NCBI RefSeq assembly: GCF_014638995.1
Contig: NZ_BMFR01000001.1
Coordinates: forward strand, 1 to 64,000
Direction: 5' to 3'
Source: Virgibacillus oceani
GTDB lineage: Bacteria; Bacillota; Bacilli; Bacillales; Amphibacillaceae
DNA: 64,000 nt
Under the pieces are notes generated by a model. It did not search any database. It saw only the letters and a list, made by a program, of their open reading frames with translations, and was not told the DNA's origin. Of this stretch, positions 9,054 through 17,769 are shown one piece after another; position 1 is the stretch's first letter, and every line of letters begins with the position of its first letter. The translations under genes and the position numbers were made by a program.

Positions 9054-9181
9054 AACGAAATGAATATAGGTGTATCCCCTAACTTTAATCCTTGCTCAGT
9101 CTCTAGTAGACATGAGTATTTTTTCTTTATGAAAGTATCAGTTTTATTATTAAAGAAGGTCTAAAAATAAATTTGATATTC

Positions 9182-9213
9182 TTCACAAAAAATCTATATT
9201 TAACACGTATAAT
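9182..9213 (+). promoter_or_regulatory. Shared-motif promoter (site c) for lgt
   Basis: TTCACA (9182-9187), N3, AATCTA (9191-9196), N11, TATAAT (9208-9213). The first hexamer and -10 are perfect; the second hexamer is degenerate. Confidence 0.55.
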
Positions 9214-9271
9214 CTTGTTTGTGTGATTGGACAGCATAATTAGTTTAAATTTTATGAAATGAGGATATCAG

Positions 9272-10099
9272 ATGAAACCACTATTTAGTTTAGGCCCTAT
9301 TACGATTTACTTTTTTGGTTTAATGATAGCAATTGGTGCGTTGGCTGGTCTTCTGTTATTTGTAAGAGAAGCCAAACGTAGGAAGATGAATCATAAATTG
9401 TTAACGGATGGAGTTATCTATTCCTTATTCGGAGGAATAATAGGAGCTAGAATTGTTTATATCGTTGTATATAATCCGTCCTATTACCTAGCCAATCCAA
9501 TGAAGGTATTTTTCATCCAAAATGGTGGACTATCCATTCATGGTGGGATTTTAGGTGGATTATTAGTGGGCTATTTATTTCTAAAGCGTCATAAATTACC
9601 AATTTGGCAGACTTTAGACGTTGTTGCCCCATCGCTAATTTTAGCACAGGGAATAAGTAGGATTGGTTGTGATGTATTCGGTGTACCAATTTCTGGTTCT
9701 CTCCCTTGGGGGATTGAAAAGTATGGCGAATTGTTGCATCCAGCCCAAGCTTATGAATTTCTGTTGGACTATCTCTTATTCGGTTATTTGTGGCTACGAT
9801 TAAAGAAAACTTCTTACACAGGCCAAGTATTCCTTCATTATCTAATTGGTTATTTGGCTATTCGGGCAATTGTTGAATTTGCTAGAATTAACCCGATGGT
9901 AGTTGGGCCGTTTAGTGTTAGCCATGTAATGAGTTTAATAGGAATTGTTGCTGCTATTTTCCTTATTAGATATCGCAAGCGGAGTGGTTCAATCGACAAG
10001 GTTAATTCAATTGTAAAAAGGGATTATCTTAAAACCGGAATCTTTGTACTGCTACTTATGGTTGCTTCATTACTTCTTTATTATGGAGTACAGGGGTAA
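9272..10099 (+). CDS. lgt: Prolipoprotein diacylglyceryl transferase (accessory copy)
   Basis: Lgt attaches diacylglycerol to the lipobox cysteine of prolipoproteins at the membrane. The 275-residue polytopic protein has family length and the key segments: NGGLSIHGGILGG with the essential His, RIGCDVFGVP with the conserved Arg region, and HPAQAYEF. The usual GNFxNxE-type loop is altered, which marks it as a divergent accessory copy rather than the housekeeping enzyme. Possible local clients are lipoproteins in this window: QoxA (LTGC), the multicopper oxidase (LAAC) and the YdhK-like protein (LAAC). It has a recurrent-motif promoter. A decayed 3' part of another lgt lies at 23.85 kb. Confidence 0.92.
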   Translation: MKPLFSLGPITIYFFGLMIAIGALAGLLLFVREAKRRKMNHKLLTDGVIYSLFGGIIGARIVYIVVYNPSYYLANPMKVFFIQNGGLSIHGGILGGLLVGYLFLKRHKLPIWQTLDVVAPSLILAQGISRIGCDVFGVPISGSLPWGIEKYGELLHPAQAYEFLLDYLLFGYLWLRLKKTSYTGQVFLHYLIGYLAIRAIVEFARINPMVVGPFSVSHVMSLIGIVAAIFLIRYRKRSGSIDKVNSIVKRDYLKTGIFVLLLMVASLLLYYGVQG

Positions 10100-10281
10100 T
10101 ACTTTAAGTGTGTGTTCAAAATGGAGGATGAAATGGACTGAGAAGTTTAAGGCGGCGAGCTTTGAGTGCCGGAAAAGTAAGCCAACGAAAAAATTCAATG
10201 TATTATTTTCATTGGAACTTTTGAACATCCTCTTTAAGAAAATTAATAATATAGATGTCGTGTCAAATTTGTGTTGTAAAT

Positions 10282-10325
10282 AGCGAGCGATGGATTACTA
10301 GAATAAGCCATCGCCCGCTATTTTT
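10282..10325 (+). terminator. Terminator after lgt
   Basis: AGCGAGCGATGG and CCATCGCCCGCT form a 12-base stem with one mismatch, followed by a T run. Confidence 0.8.
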
Positions 10326-10403
10326 GTTGTTTAAATCAATTAATCTTTGACAGGTGACAAATCTTGCGCTTCAATTTTGGCTAATTTGTGACAAGTTCAT
10401 TTC

Positions 10404-10435
10404 CTCACAATTTCCCCAAATTTCTTTATTAGTAT
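10404..10435 (+). promoter_or_regulatory. Shared-motif promoter (site e) for qoxABCD
   Basis: CTCACA (10404-10409), N3, TCCCCA (10413-10418), N11, TAGTAT (10430-10435), about 75 bases before qoxA. The second hexamer is degenerate but the spacing is exact. Confidence 0.5.
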
Positions 10436-10510
10436 TGATACTGGTGAATTCGTAATGTGATCTTTTCAATTCTAGTAGATAAGAAAACGTCAATGAAAGG
10501 GGTACGTTAG

Positions 10511-11422
10511 ATGAAAATCAAATGGGTCATATTAACACTTATAATTGCTATTACCACAGTACTAACGGGATGTGAACCATTAAAAGTTTTAAATCCTAAA
10601 GGGCCTCAAGCTGAAACTACAGCTGATGTCATTTGGATTTCGATTATGACAATGGCGGTTGTCGTAATTACCGTTATTGCGCTTTACATATTTTATGTAA
10701 TAAAAGCGTCTCGACGACCAGATGATTATGAACCGCCTTATATTAAAAGTAATCCGATTGTTGAATCACTTATTGTTGGGGTTCCAGTTTTAATCATCAT
10801 TTTCCTTACAGTGGTAACTGTTAAATCTTTGTATGTTGTTGAGGCACCACCTGAAATATATGAGAATCAAGAACCATTAGTCATTTATGCTTCATCCTCC
10901 AACTGGAAATGGCATTTTAGCTATCCAGAAGAGGACATTGAAACAGTTAACTATTTATTTATACCAACAAACCGACCAATTAAATTTAAACTTTACTCCT
11001 ATGGGCCAATCTCAAGTTTTTGGATCCCACAACTTGGAGGACAAAAATATGCAATGGTGCATGCGACTACCACGTTACATCTAGCAGCTGATGTTCCGGG
11101 GGAATACATGGGTAGAAACGCAAACTTCACCGGTAAAGGCTTTGCTGAGCAAACGTTTAACGTTAAGGCAATGCCCCCAGAGGAATATGAGAAATGGGTA
11201 GAGGAAGTGAAAGCTACTGCTGAACCTCTCACCAAGAAAAAGTTCGATGAGTTATTAGAACCAGGTCACCTTGGCCAATTAACGTTCACTGGAAATCATT
11301 TAGGATTTTCGCCACCTCCAATGTCTCATGGTGAAATGTCATCCGATACCGAAGAAACTGACTCCGGGCTATCTATGCAGCCTCATGAATCGAAAGATAA
11401 ATCAGGCAACGAATCTGATTGA
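10511..11422 (+). CDS. qoxA: Quinol oxidase aa3 subunit II (QoxA)
   Basis: This is subunit II of a heme-copper quinol oxidase. The 303-residue precursor has a lipoprotein signal with lipobox LTGC, two transmembrane helices and an extracytoplasmic cupredoxin-fold domain. The CuA-binding cysteines of cytochrome c oxidases are absent (the region reads ATTTLHLAADVPGEYMGRNA), so quinol is the donor. The C-terminal tail is Met/His/acid-rich (PPPMSHGEMSSDTEE), as in several Bacillus QoxA. It heads a four-gene operon and has a recurrent-motif promoter. Confidence 0.93.
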   Translation: MKIKWVILTLIIAITTVLTGCEPLKVLNPKGPQAETTADVIWISIMTMAVVVITVIALYIFYVIKASRRPDDYEPPYIKSNPIVESLIVGVPVLIIIFLTVVTVKSLYVVEAPPEIYENQEPLVIYASSSNWKWHFSYPEEDIETVNYLFIPTNRPIKFKLYSYGPISSFWIPQLGGQKYAMVHATTTLHLAADVPGEYMGRNANFTGKGFAEQTFNVKAMPPEEYEKWVEEVKATAEPLTKKKFDELLEPGHLGQLTFTGNHLGFSPPPMSHGEMSSDTEETDSGLSMQPHESKDKSGNESD

Positions 11423-11486
11423 GGTAACATGAGTCATTAAGGTTTAATAGTTGTTTCATATATTTTTTGAAAGGAGTTATAAAATT

Positions 11487-13436
11487 ATGGATTTCTTTAA
11501 TCGATTTGCTATACCAAATCCCACACCTACGATTTACGCATCGATGGTCGCAATTGCTCTTACAGTAATTGCGGTAATCATAGGCTTAACCTATTTTAAA
11601 AAATGGGGCTACCTCTTTCGTGAATGGTTAACAACAGTTGACCACAAACGGATTGGAATTATGTACCTAATATCTGCTTTGTTAATGCTGTTCCGCGGTG
11701 GGGTAGATGCTATTATGATGCGCGCTCAAACTGCTGTGCCTGAAAATACTTTCCTAAATGCTGCGGAATATAATGAAGTTTTCACAACTCATGGGGTAGT
11801 GATGATTTTCTTTATGGCAATGGCATTTATTATAGCCCTAATGAACTTTGTTGTTCCACTACAAATTGGAGCTCGTGATGTGGCGTTCCCACGATTGAAT
11901 TTACTAAGTTTCTGGTTATATTTTGTTGGAGCGATGTTATTTAACCTCTCTTTCGTCCTTGGTGGTTCTCCTAACGCGGGTTGGACTTCTTATTTTCCGC
12001 TTGCTGGAACGCAATTTAGTGAATCTGTAGGGACAAATTATTATATGTGGGCGCTTCAAATTTCAGGTCTTGGTACATTAATGACTGGTATCAATTTTAT
12101 CGTTACCATTCTTAAAATGAGAGCGCCTGGTATGACATTGATGAAAATGCCCATGTTTACATGGTCAGCTTTGGTTACGAATATTATCATCGTTTTCGCC
12201 TTCCCTGTATTGACGGTGACACTATTAATGGGAACATTTGACCGACAATTTGGAACGAATTTTTTTACCATGACAAATGGTGGCGATGATATGCTCTGGG
12301 CTAACCTTTTCTGGGTATGGGGTCATCCGGAAGTGTATATCTTAATTTTACCGGCATTTGGTATATACAGTGAAGTCATTCCAACTTTTACACAACGTAA
12401 CCTATATGGTTATAAATCAATGGTTTTGTCGATGGTTATTATTTCTCTGCTTTCCTTTATGGTATGGGTTCACCATTTCTTTACGATGGGACAGGGAGCA
12501 CTTACAAACAGTATTTTCTCATTCACCACCATGTTAATCGCCATTCCAACTGGGATGAAAATATTTAACTGGTTACTGACGATTCGAAAAGGGAAAATCA
12601 GGTTTACGGTTCCGATGCTTTACTCATTAGGGTTCATACCACTTTTTACAATTGGCGGGGTTACTGGGGTTATGCTTGCGATGGCAAGTGCAGACTACCA
12701 ATATCATAATACGATGTTCTTGGTAGCTCACTTCCATAATGTAATCATTCCTGGTGTTGTATTCGCAATGCTTGCTGGTCTAACTTATTGGTGGCCAAAA
12801 ATGTTCGGTTTTATGCTAAACGAAAAAATCGGGAAGTGGGCGTTTTGGTTTATTTCAATCGGATTTTGCCTTGCATTCTTCCCTATGTACATTTCTGGAT
12901 TAGATGGACAAGCTCGTCGTATGTACACCTATTCTGCAGAGACGGGTTTTGGAGTATGGAATATGATTTCCTTTATCGGTGCAGGTATGATGGCGATAGG
13001 ATTTATTATTATCGTCTATAACATCTATTACAGCATTCGTTACTCACCTAGAAATGTTGGGGATGATCCTTGGAATGCACGATCTCTTGAATGGGCAACC
13101 CATAATCCTGTTCCAGAATACAATTTTGCGGTTACTCCGCAAGTTAATTCAAGTGAAGCACTATGGGATGCAAAGAAAAATGGTCATAAATTATTTAAGG
13201 GTGAATTGAAGGAAATCCATATGCCTAATAATAGCGGGTTACCAGTTATTATGGCAGTCCTCTTTTTCGTATTTGGATTTTCTTTTGTATTCAGTATATG
13301 GCCAGGAGTTATTCTTTCTGGAGTCGGTATCTTTAGTTCTATGGCTTACCAATCCTATATGAAAGATCGCGGTAAACACATTTCTGTGGAAGAAATTAAA
13401 GAAACAGAAGCAAAATTTGGAGGTGGTAAAAAGTGA
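11487..13436 (+). CDS. qoxB: Quinol oxidase aa3 subunit I (QoxB)
   Basis: QoxB is the catalytic subunit that reduces O2 to water at a heme-CuB centre and pumps protons. It has 649 residues and at least 12 helices. Conserved landmarks are TTVDHKRIGIMY, TTHGVVMIFF with a low-spin heme His, WVWGHPEVYILILP with the CuB His-Tyr pair, WVHHFFTMG with the two further CuB histidines, and AHFHNVIIPG with heme ligands. I chose ATG 11487, which follows AAAGGAG; the in-frame ATG at 11451 lacks a site. All ligands appear intact, so the enzyme should be active. Confidence 0.96.
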   Translation: MDFFNRFAIPNPTPTIYASMVAIALTVIAVIIGLTYFKKWGYLFREWLTTVDHKRIGIMYLISALLMLFRGGVDAIMMRAQTAVPENTFLNAAEYNEVFTTHGVVMIFFMAMAFIIALMNFVVPLQIGARDVAFPRLNLLSFWLYFVGAMLFNLSFVLGGSPNAGWTSYFPLAGTQFSESVGTNYYMWALQISGLGTLMTGINFIVTILKMRAPGMTLMKMPMFTWSALVTNIIIVFAFPVLTVTLLMGTFDRQFGTNFFTMTNGGDDMLWANLFWVWGHPEVYILILPAFGIYSEVIPTFTQRNLYGYKSMVLSMVIISLLSFMVWVHHFFTMGQGALTNSIFSFTTMLIAIPTGMKIFNWLLTIRKGKIRFTVPMLYSLGFIPLFTIGGVTGVMLAMASADYQYHNTMFLVAHFHNVIIPGVVFAMLAGLTYWWPKMFGFMLNEKIGKWAFWFISIGFCLAFFPMYISGLDGQARRMYTYSAETGFGVWNMISFIGAGMMAIGFIIIVYNIYYSIRYSPRNVGDDPWNARSLEWATHNPVPEYNFAVTPQVNSSEALWDAKKNGHKLFKGELKEIHMPNNSGLPVIMAVLFFVFGFSFVFSIWPGVILSGVGIFSSMAYQSYMKDRGKHISVEEIKETEAKFGGGKK

Positions 13437-14029
13437 AAATAAATCATTCGCAACCTCTTGAATATAGTACGGAACACAATCGTTTTAGCATCTTAGGCTT
13501 TTGGATTTTTCTAGGTGCAGAAATAATGCTTTTTGGGACACTTTTTGCTTCCTACTTTGTATTAGTTGATCATACTGGCAACGGTCCTGTTGGAGCAGAA
13601 ATTTTTGAAATTACGCCGATACTAATGGAGACCATTTTTCTTCTAACAAGTAGCTTTACCATCGGCCTTGCAATTCACGCTATGCGTGTAGGTAAGCAAA
13701 AAGCGATGATCACTTTCTTTATAATCACACTTTTGCTTGGCATGGGATTCTTAGGCTACGAAATTTATGATTTTTTTATGTATGTTCACGAAGGAGCAAC
13801 CATACAAACTAGTGCATTTACAGCTATCCTTTTTCTCACTTTAGGGACGCATGGAGCACACGTTACCTTTGGTTTATTTTGGGGATCAGTTATTATCACA
13901 CAACTTATAAAGCACGGGATAAACTATGAAACGGCAAACAAATCATTTATTTTCTCTCTTTATTGGCATTTCTTGGACGTCGTTTGGATCTTTATTTTCA
14001 GCTTCGTCTTCTTGAAAGGAATGATGTAA
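13433..14029 (+). CDS. qoxC: Quinol oxidase subunit III (QoxC)
   Basis: A 198-residue subunit III with five helices. Typical segments are FLGAEIMLFGTLFASYFVL, THGAHVTFGLFWG and YWHFLDVVWIFIFSFVFL. It starts with GTG at 13433, overlapping the qoxB stop by four bases, and GGAGGTGG lies within the qoxB end. Subunit III stabilises the oxidase and holds lipid near the oxygen path. It is part of the qoxABCD operon. Confidence 0.95.
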   Translation: MKINHSQPLEYSTEHNRFSILGFWIFLGAEIMLFGTLFASYFVLVDHTGNGPVGAEIFEITPILMETIFLLTSSFTIGLAIHAMRVGKQKAMITFFIITLLLGMGFLGYEIYDFFMYVHEGATIQTSAFTAILFLTLGTHGAHVTFGLFWGSVIITQLIKHGINYETANKSFIFSLYWHFLDVVWIFIFSFVFLKGMM

Positions 14030-14030
14030 T

Positions 14031-14315
14031 ATGAAAGAATTATTTCCACGAAAACAAGTAATGGGCTTTGTATTTTCGTTGATACTTACTGCGGTAGCTG
14101 TTACGGTTTATTTCTTTGACATGTCATTTGAAGTAGGCTCGACGATTTTACTTGTAACAGCATTCGTACAAGCAGCAGTTCAACTTGTGGTGTTTATGCA
14201 TGCGGGTGAAACTGGGGATAAAAAAGCAATCTATACCAGTACTTTTTATGGTTTAATCATTGCTTTAGTTACTGTATTCGGGAGTTTGCTGACATTAGTA
14301 TGGGCATACTACTAA
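14031..14315 (+). CDS. qoxD: Quinol oxidase subunit IV (QoxD)
   Basis: A 94-residue subunit IV with three helices, of the CyoD/QoxD family (FPRKQVMGFVFSLILTAVAV; VQLVVFMHAGE; LLTLVWAYY). It starts one base after the qoxC stop and ends the operon. It assists assembly of the CuB site in subunit I. Confidence 0.93.
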   Translation: MKELFPRKQVMGFVFSLILTAVAVTVYFFDMSFEVGSTILLVTAFVQAAVQLVVFMHAGETGDKKAIYTSTFYGLIIALVTVFGSLLTLVWAYY

Positions 14316-14330
14316 TAAAGTTGTCAAAAT

Positions 14331-14356
14331 GAGCGTCTACTATGGCGCTCTTTTTT
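14331..14356 (+). terminator. Weak terminator after qoxD
   Basis: GAGCG and CGCTC pair around a ten-base loop and are followed by TTTTTT. It overlaps the end of the converging gene. Confidence 0.5.
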
Positions 14357-14594
14357 CCGTTTTGTGAACCACCTTATTGTGATAAGAGGTTTTCTCCACC
14401 ATCGCTTCTGAGGCAACAAAGAATAAACCTATTAGAAAAATAAAAACTGCTCCCATAACTGCACCAATACCAATTGCAGTCAAAATTCCGTAATTGCTTA
14501 CAAAAAATCCAAGTAAAAAAGTAATGATTCCAATTGTTAGGATAGTCCCTCCAATATATTTTACAGCATTTAATATTCTTGTTTTAGATTCCAT
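14340..14594 (-). CDS. Small two-to-three-helix membrane protein
   Basis: An 84-residue protein with hydrophobic segments at about residues 14-32 and 38-60 and a basic tail. On the minus strand AAGGAGAG lies upstream of the ATG, and a TTGACA-like box with an AATAAT -10 is visible upstream (about 14642-14615). I do not recognise the family. It converges on qoxD and shares its terminator region. Confidence 0.6.
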   Translation of the reverse strand: MESKTRILNAVKYIGGTILTIGIITFLLGFFVSNYGILTAIGIGAVMGAVFIFLIGLFFVASEAMVEKTSYHNKVVHKTEKRAP

Positions 14595-15135
14595 GTACTC
14601 ACTCTCCTTAATTATATATTATTCAATTTGTTCACGAAATTGTCAAAACTAATTAATTGTATTTACGCATTTTTCTTGACATTCTTAGAGGGTTATATGA
14701 ATGCACATGGGATGGATGTATTCGTTAGTGTGTAATCGAATGTACCTTAAGGGCAAAAAGGAAAAAAGGGGAAACCTCGGAGCCTCTCACTTAATATTAA
14801 CCGCGCCTTAAAAGTCTAAAAATCTATTTAAGCTTGCAAATAACCAAATTGTTAAATTTAATCATTTAATTCTCCACACATTCAACAAATTCGTGCATTA
14901 TACTTAATATTGTCCTAGTTTGATGATAAAGGGAGCAACTTAAACAAATGAAGTTAATTTGCTTTTTTTACCTTTATATAAGAGGAATCGTTGGTAAAAA
15001 ATATTGTTTTTCTATTTTTTTGATGACAATATGTCTTGTGTATCGAAATGAATGGATTGAAATATAATATCCGTCTTACCCATCACCAAAGAAATAAAAT
15101 ACTGGTTTCGTTGTAGTAATACAGGAGGTGTATCA
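14595..15135 (+). other. Intergenic region with shared-motif promoter
   Basis: This 541-base gap holds the divergent promoter of the minus-strand small membrane protein, a recurrent-motif promoter at 14873-14904 and otherwise AT-rich sequence. A 39-codon frame starts with ATG at 14948 behind GGGAG, but nothing else supports it. Confidence 0.45.
14873..14904 (+). promoter_or_regulatory. Shared-motif promoter (site f)
   Basis: TCCACA (14873-14878), N3, TCAACA (14882-14887), N11, TATACT (14899-14904). It lies 232 bases before the PIN/TRAM gene, which it may drive through a long leader. Confidence 0.55.
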
Positions 15136-16212
15136 TTGTTGGATATAATTCTTAAACGAATCACTATCATTATGAGTGGAACGATTGGGATATTTCTTGT
15201 TCTAGATCTCATAAATGGTATGACAAATGGAAAAGTCCCTTTATGGGTGAGTTATCTAATTGGTATTGTTGTTTTTTTCATTACAATATTTTGGATGATT
15301 GGTTACGGTATTAGCTTTATACGTCTAATAGAAGAAAAACTAATGGAAGTGCCTGTAACAAATGTTTTATGTGGAAGCATTGGTCTTATTTTAGGATTAA
15401 GTTTGGCATTCTTAATTACTAGTCCTTTGAAGGAGATGAGTATAGGGGTAGTTAACACAGTTTTTCCGATTTTTCTAACTCTCTTGTTCGGTTATTTAGG
15501 ATTTCAAGTGGGATTTAAGAAGAAGAATGACATTATAAACTTATTACCCGCTTTAGAGCTAAATGATACTAAAAACACAAAAATAGGCGTTGAAAGTAAA
15601 AAGGAACTTCAAAGAAAAGTAAAAATTCTGGATACAGGTGCTATTTTAGATGGTCGAATTGAAGAAATATGTAAAACAGGTTTTTTAGAGGGTACATTGG
15701 TAATCCCGGAATTTGTTCTAGAAGAAGTACAACATGTAGCGGATTCATCTGAACCGATAAAAAGAAATCGAGGAAGAAAAGGTCTTGACACGTTGAACAG
15801 GATCCAAAAAGAGTTGGAATTACAAGTTGAAATATATGAAGGTGGATTCAACGAGATAAAAGCAGTAGATCGGTTTGTAAAACTGGCAAAGTTATTAAAT
15901 GGCACAGTTGTTACGAATGACTCCAATCTAAATAAGGTATGTAATTTGCATGATGTAAATGTTTTGAACATTAATGACTTAGCTAGAGCCATAAAACCGG
16001 TTGTCTTCCCTGGGGAGAAAATAAATGTACAAATAATTAAAGATGGTAAAGATGACAATCAAGGAGTTGCCTATTTAGACGACGGTACAATGATAGTAGT
16101 AGAAAAAGGACGGGATTATATAGGCGACTACATTGATGTTTTGGTAACGAAGCTTTTACAAACCCCTGCTGGAAAAATGATTTTTGCTAAACCAATAATC
16201 CAAAAAGGTTAA
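15136..16212 (+). CDS. YacL-like membrane protein with PIN and TRAM domains
   Basis: A 358-residue protein with four N-terminal transmembrane helices (to about residue 125), a PIN ribonuclease domain and a C-terminal TRAM RNA-binding domain, the layout of B. subtilis YacL. PIN acids are visible in ILDTGAILDG, EFVLEE and TNDSNLNK; the TRAM part reads VAYLDDGTMIVVEKGRDYIG. It starts with TTG after AGGAGGTG. The expected activity is RNA cleavage at the membrane, but YacL substrates are not known to me. A second yacL in a metal region is unusual, and its link to copper is unclear. Confidence 0.85.
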   Translation: MLDIILKRITIIMSGTIGIFLVLDLINGMTNGKVPLWVSYLIGIVVFFITIFWMIGYGISFIRLIEEKLMEVPVTNVLCGSIGLILGLSLAFLITSPLKEMSIGVVNTVFPIFLTLLFGYLGFQVGFKKKNDIINLLPALELNDTKNTKIGVESKKELQRKVKILDTGAILDGRIEEICKTGFLEGTLVIPEFVLEEVQHVADSSEPIKRNRGRKGLDTLNRIQKELELQVEIYEGGFNEIKAVDRFVKLAKLLNGTVVTNDSNLNKVCNLHDVNVLNINDLARAIKPVVFPGEKINVQIIKDGKDDNQGVAYLDDGTMIVVEKGRDYIGDYIDVLVTKLLQTPAGKMIFAKPIIQKG

Positions 16213-16829
16213 AAAGGAGTATTTATTGAATGTTGAGAGTGTACTTAGCACCTAATTGTGTTAACAATAAATCCATTTTTTCTTATTGGTGGTAACAAAG
16301 TTTGATTGCAAAGGAGAATATTAAATGAATGGAGCAGTTTTAAGGATAAGCATCTTTCCTTATAGTGTTGATGTCCATGTTTTTTATTTATCGTTTACAT
16401 GAGCAAGCACACTCATCTTAAATAGTAATCCATAGTAATAGATGAGTAATTAAGCTTGTCTAATGGGAGTCAAGCAATAGGATAAACATTCTCTCAATAA
16501 TGAAGTAGAAAAACAACTTGCCTTTCCCACATTTAAGGCAAAGGCAAGCTTGTTAATTATTTTTGATAGAAGAAGCGAGTAACAGCCTCCTTTTTGTAAA
16601 CAAAAACCTTCTGCCAACTCTTCCCATTACTTTTGTAAAAACCAAGCAGTTAGGTCCACATCTTTTTGATTCTTGATACCTATGTATTATTACATATCAT
16701 TTTTATGTCTATTTTAAATCTTAACAAGTTCTTGACATTCTCTCCATAAGTTCTGAAAGTTGATTGTTTACATTGTTAATAAGGGAAAGAATCAAGCTTT
16801 CCACTTATAAATAACAGGAGTGAGTATAG
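16213..16829 (+). other. Intergenic region upstream of the Met-rich secreted protein
   Basis: This 617-base gap has a 25-codon frame at 16325-16402 behind AAAGGAG, probably not significant, a stem-loop at 16514-16552 (CAACTTGCCTTT with AAAGGCAAGCTTG) followed by a T-rich stretch, and the recurrent-motif promoter at 16743-16774. I see no further gene. Confidence 0.45.
16743..16774 (+). promoter_or_regulatory. Shared-motif promoter (site g)
   Basis: TCCATA (16743-16748), N3, TCTGAA (16752-16757), N11, TACATT (16769-16774), 56 bases before the Met-rich protein. A TTGACA at 16732-16737 precedes it. Confidence 0.5.
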
Positions 16830-17375
16830 ATGAAAAAATTATTAATAGTAGCAGGGTTTGTCGGGGCATTTACAGTTGGGTCAATGACTGCAGGACCGTT
16901 CTTTTCATATGCCAGTTCAAACAATTGGGTAAATGATAAACCTTTAAATATGATGGAACAAAATGAAATGATGAGTTCGAATCAAGACTCAGGAATGATG
17001 GGTGTTTCGAGCGGAATGGGTATGATGGGAAATATGAATGAGATGATGGATTCAATGTCAATTATGGATGACTTGAGGACCGATCTATTTAGTGAAGCCG
17101 CCAAAACTTTAAAAATGACAACAGATCAACTCCGAAATGAAATTCAAAGTGGAAAATCTCTTGAAACGATTACAGATAAGCAAGGGGTAAAGGTAGACAA
17201 ATTGACGAAAAAGTTGGGGAAGGTCATTCAAAAAGATTTAAAACAATTGGAGAAAGAAGGAACGGCAATAACGGAGCAACAAAAAGAAATGTTGCTTTCT
17301 ATGAGTGAAAACATCAAAGTAATGTTAAATACTACAGGGATGTTTGCCTGTATTGGGTTTGGTGAATCACTCTAA
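16830..17375 (+). CDS. Secreted methionine-rich protein, candidate copper binder
   Basis: A 181-residue protein with a signal peptide (KKLLIVAGFVGAFTVGS, cleavage near residue 28), a Met-rich stretch (residues about 41-77 with MMEQNEMM, GMMG, MGMMGNM, MMDSM) and a helical C-terminal half (TTDQLRNEIQSGKSLETI) like secreted proteins whose repeats are annotated as oligomerising helices. Met clusters outside the cell commonly bind Cu(I) or Ag(I). It precedes a SHOCT protein and the Met-loop two-component system, so copper binding is likely though unproven. The ATG follows CAGGAGTGA. Confidence 0.75.
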   Translation: MKKLLIVAGFVGAFTVGSMTAGPFFSYASSNNWVNDKPLNMMEQNEMMSSNQDSGMMGVSSGMGMMGNMNEMMDSMSIMDDLRTDLFSEAAKTLKMTTDQLRNEIQSGKSLETITDKQGVKVDKLTKKLGKVIQKDLKQLEKEGTAITEQQKEMLLSMSENIKVMLNTTGMFACIGFGESL

Positions 17376-17417
17376 ACAGGAACACCTAAAAAATCACCAA
17401 AAGGAGTTTGGTAAAAA

Positions 17418-17672
17418 ATGATGTCGTATAATGGGATGGAATGTTTAGGGGGAGGATTTCCAATGATGATGTTCGGTGGAATTTTTATGTTAGTGTTTTG
17501 GGGTTTAATTATTTGTTTAATCATATATGCTATTCGAAAATGGTCGCCAAACAACAAATTAGACCAAATAGACAATGCGGTTGATGTGCTAAGACAACGA
17601 TATTCTAGGGGAGAAATTAGTACCGAGGAATATAGAGAACGTCTGCAAGAGCTTACTGATAAAAACTTATAA
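17418..17672 (+). CDS. SHOCT-domain small membrane protein, paralogue of the 8.8-kb gene
   Basis: An 84-residue protein with one Met/Gly-rich transmembrane helix (FPMMMFGGIFMLVFWGLI) and a SHOCT tail almost identical to that of the gene at 8817 (LRQRYSRGEISTEEYRERL in both). AAGGAG lies ahead of tandem ATG codons at 17418 and 17421. It is 42 bases after the Met-rich gene, probably one operon. Function unknown. Confidence 0.8.
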   Translation: MMSYNGMECLGGGFPMMMFGGIFMLVFWGLIICLIIYAIRKWSPNNKLDQIDNAVDVLRQRYSRGEISTEEYRERLQELTDKNL

Positions 17673-17690
17673 TAATTGATTATAGATAAT

Positions 17691-17718
17691 AAACCTTGGT
17701 AAACTCATACCAAGGTTT
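17691..17718 (+). terminator. Terminator before the two-component genes
   Basis: AAACCTTGGT and ACCAAGGTTT form a ten-base perfect stem with an eight-base loop. Confidence 0.8.
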
Positions 17719-17769
17719 ATCTTAGTATTTCTTGCCAAAAAACAATTGGATAAGAAAGGAAACTTGTTG

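Larger units (their letters stand above)
10100..10510 (+). other. Intergenic region between lgt and qoxA
   Basis: This 411-base gap holds a stem-loop terminator at 10282-10325 and the qox promoter region. The open frame at 10044-10283 looks like chance: it overlaps lgt in another frame and has no ribosome site. Repeated GTGACAA words around 10355-10393 (GGTGACAAATC, TTTGTGACAAG) may be an operator; I cannot assign it. Confidence 0.5.

Noticed and set aside
10044..10283. 79-codon open frame after lgt
   Set aside because: It overlaps lgt in another frame, has no ribosome site and looks like no protein; the terminator follows directly.
14948..15067. 39-codon frame before the YacL-like gene
   Set aside because: Weak ribosome site and no similarity; kept only as a note in the intergenic entry.
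17705..17760. Possible recurrent-motif promoter before the 17770 regulator
   Set aside because: The hexamers do not match at the required spacing; autoregulation through this motif is not supported.
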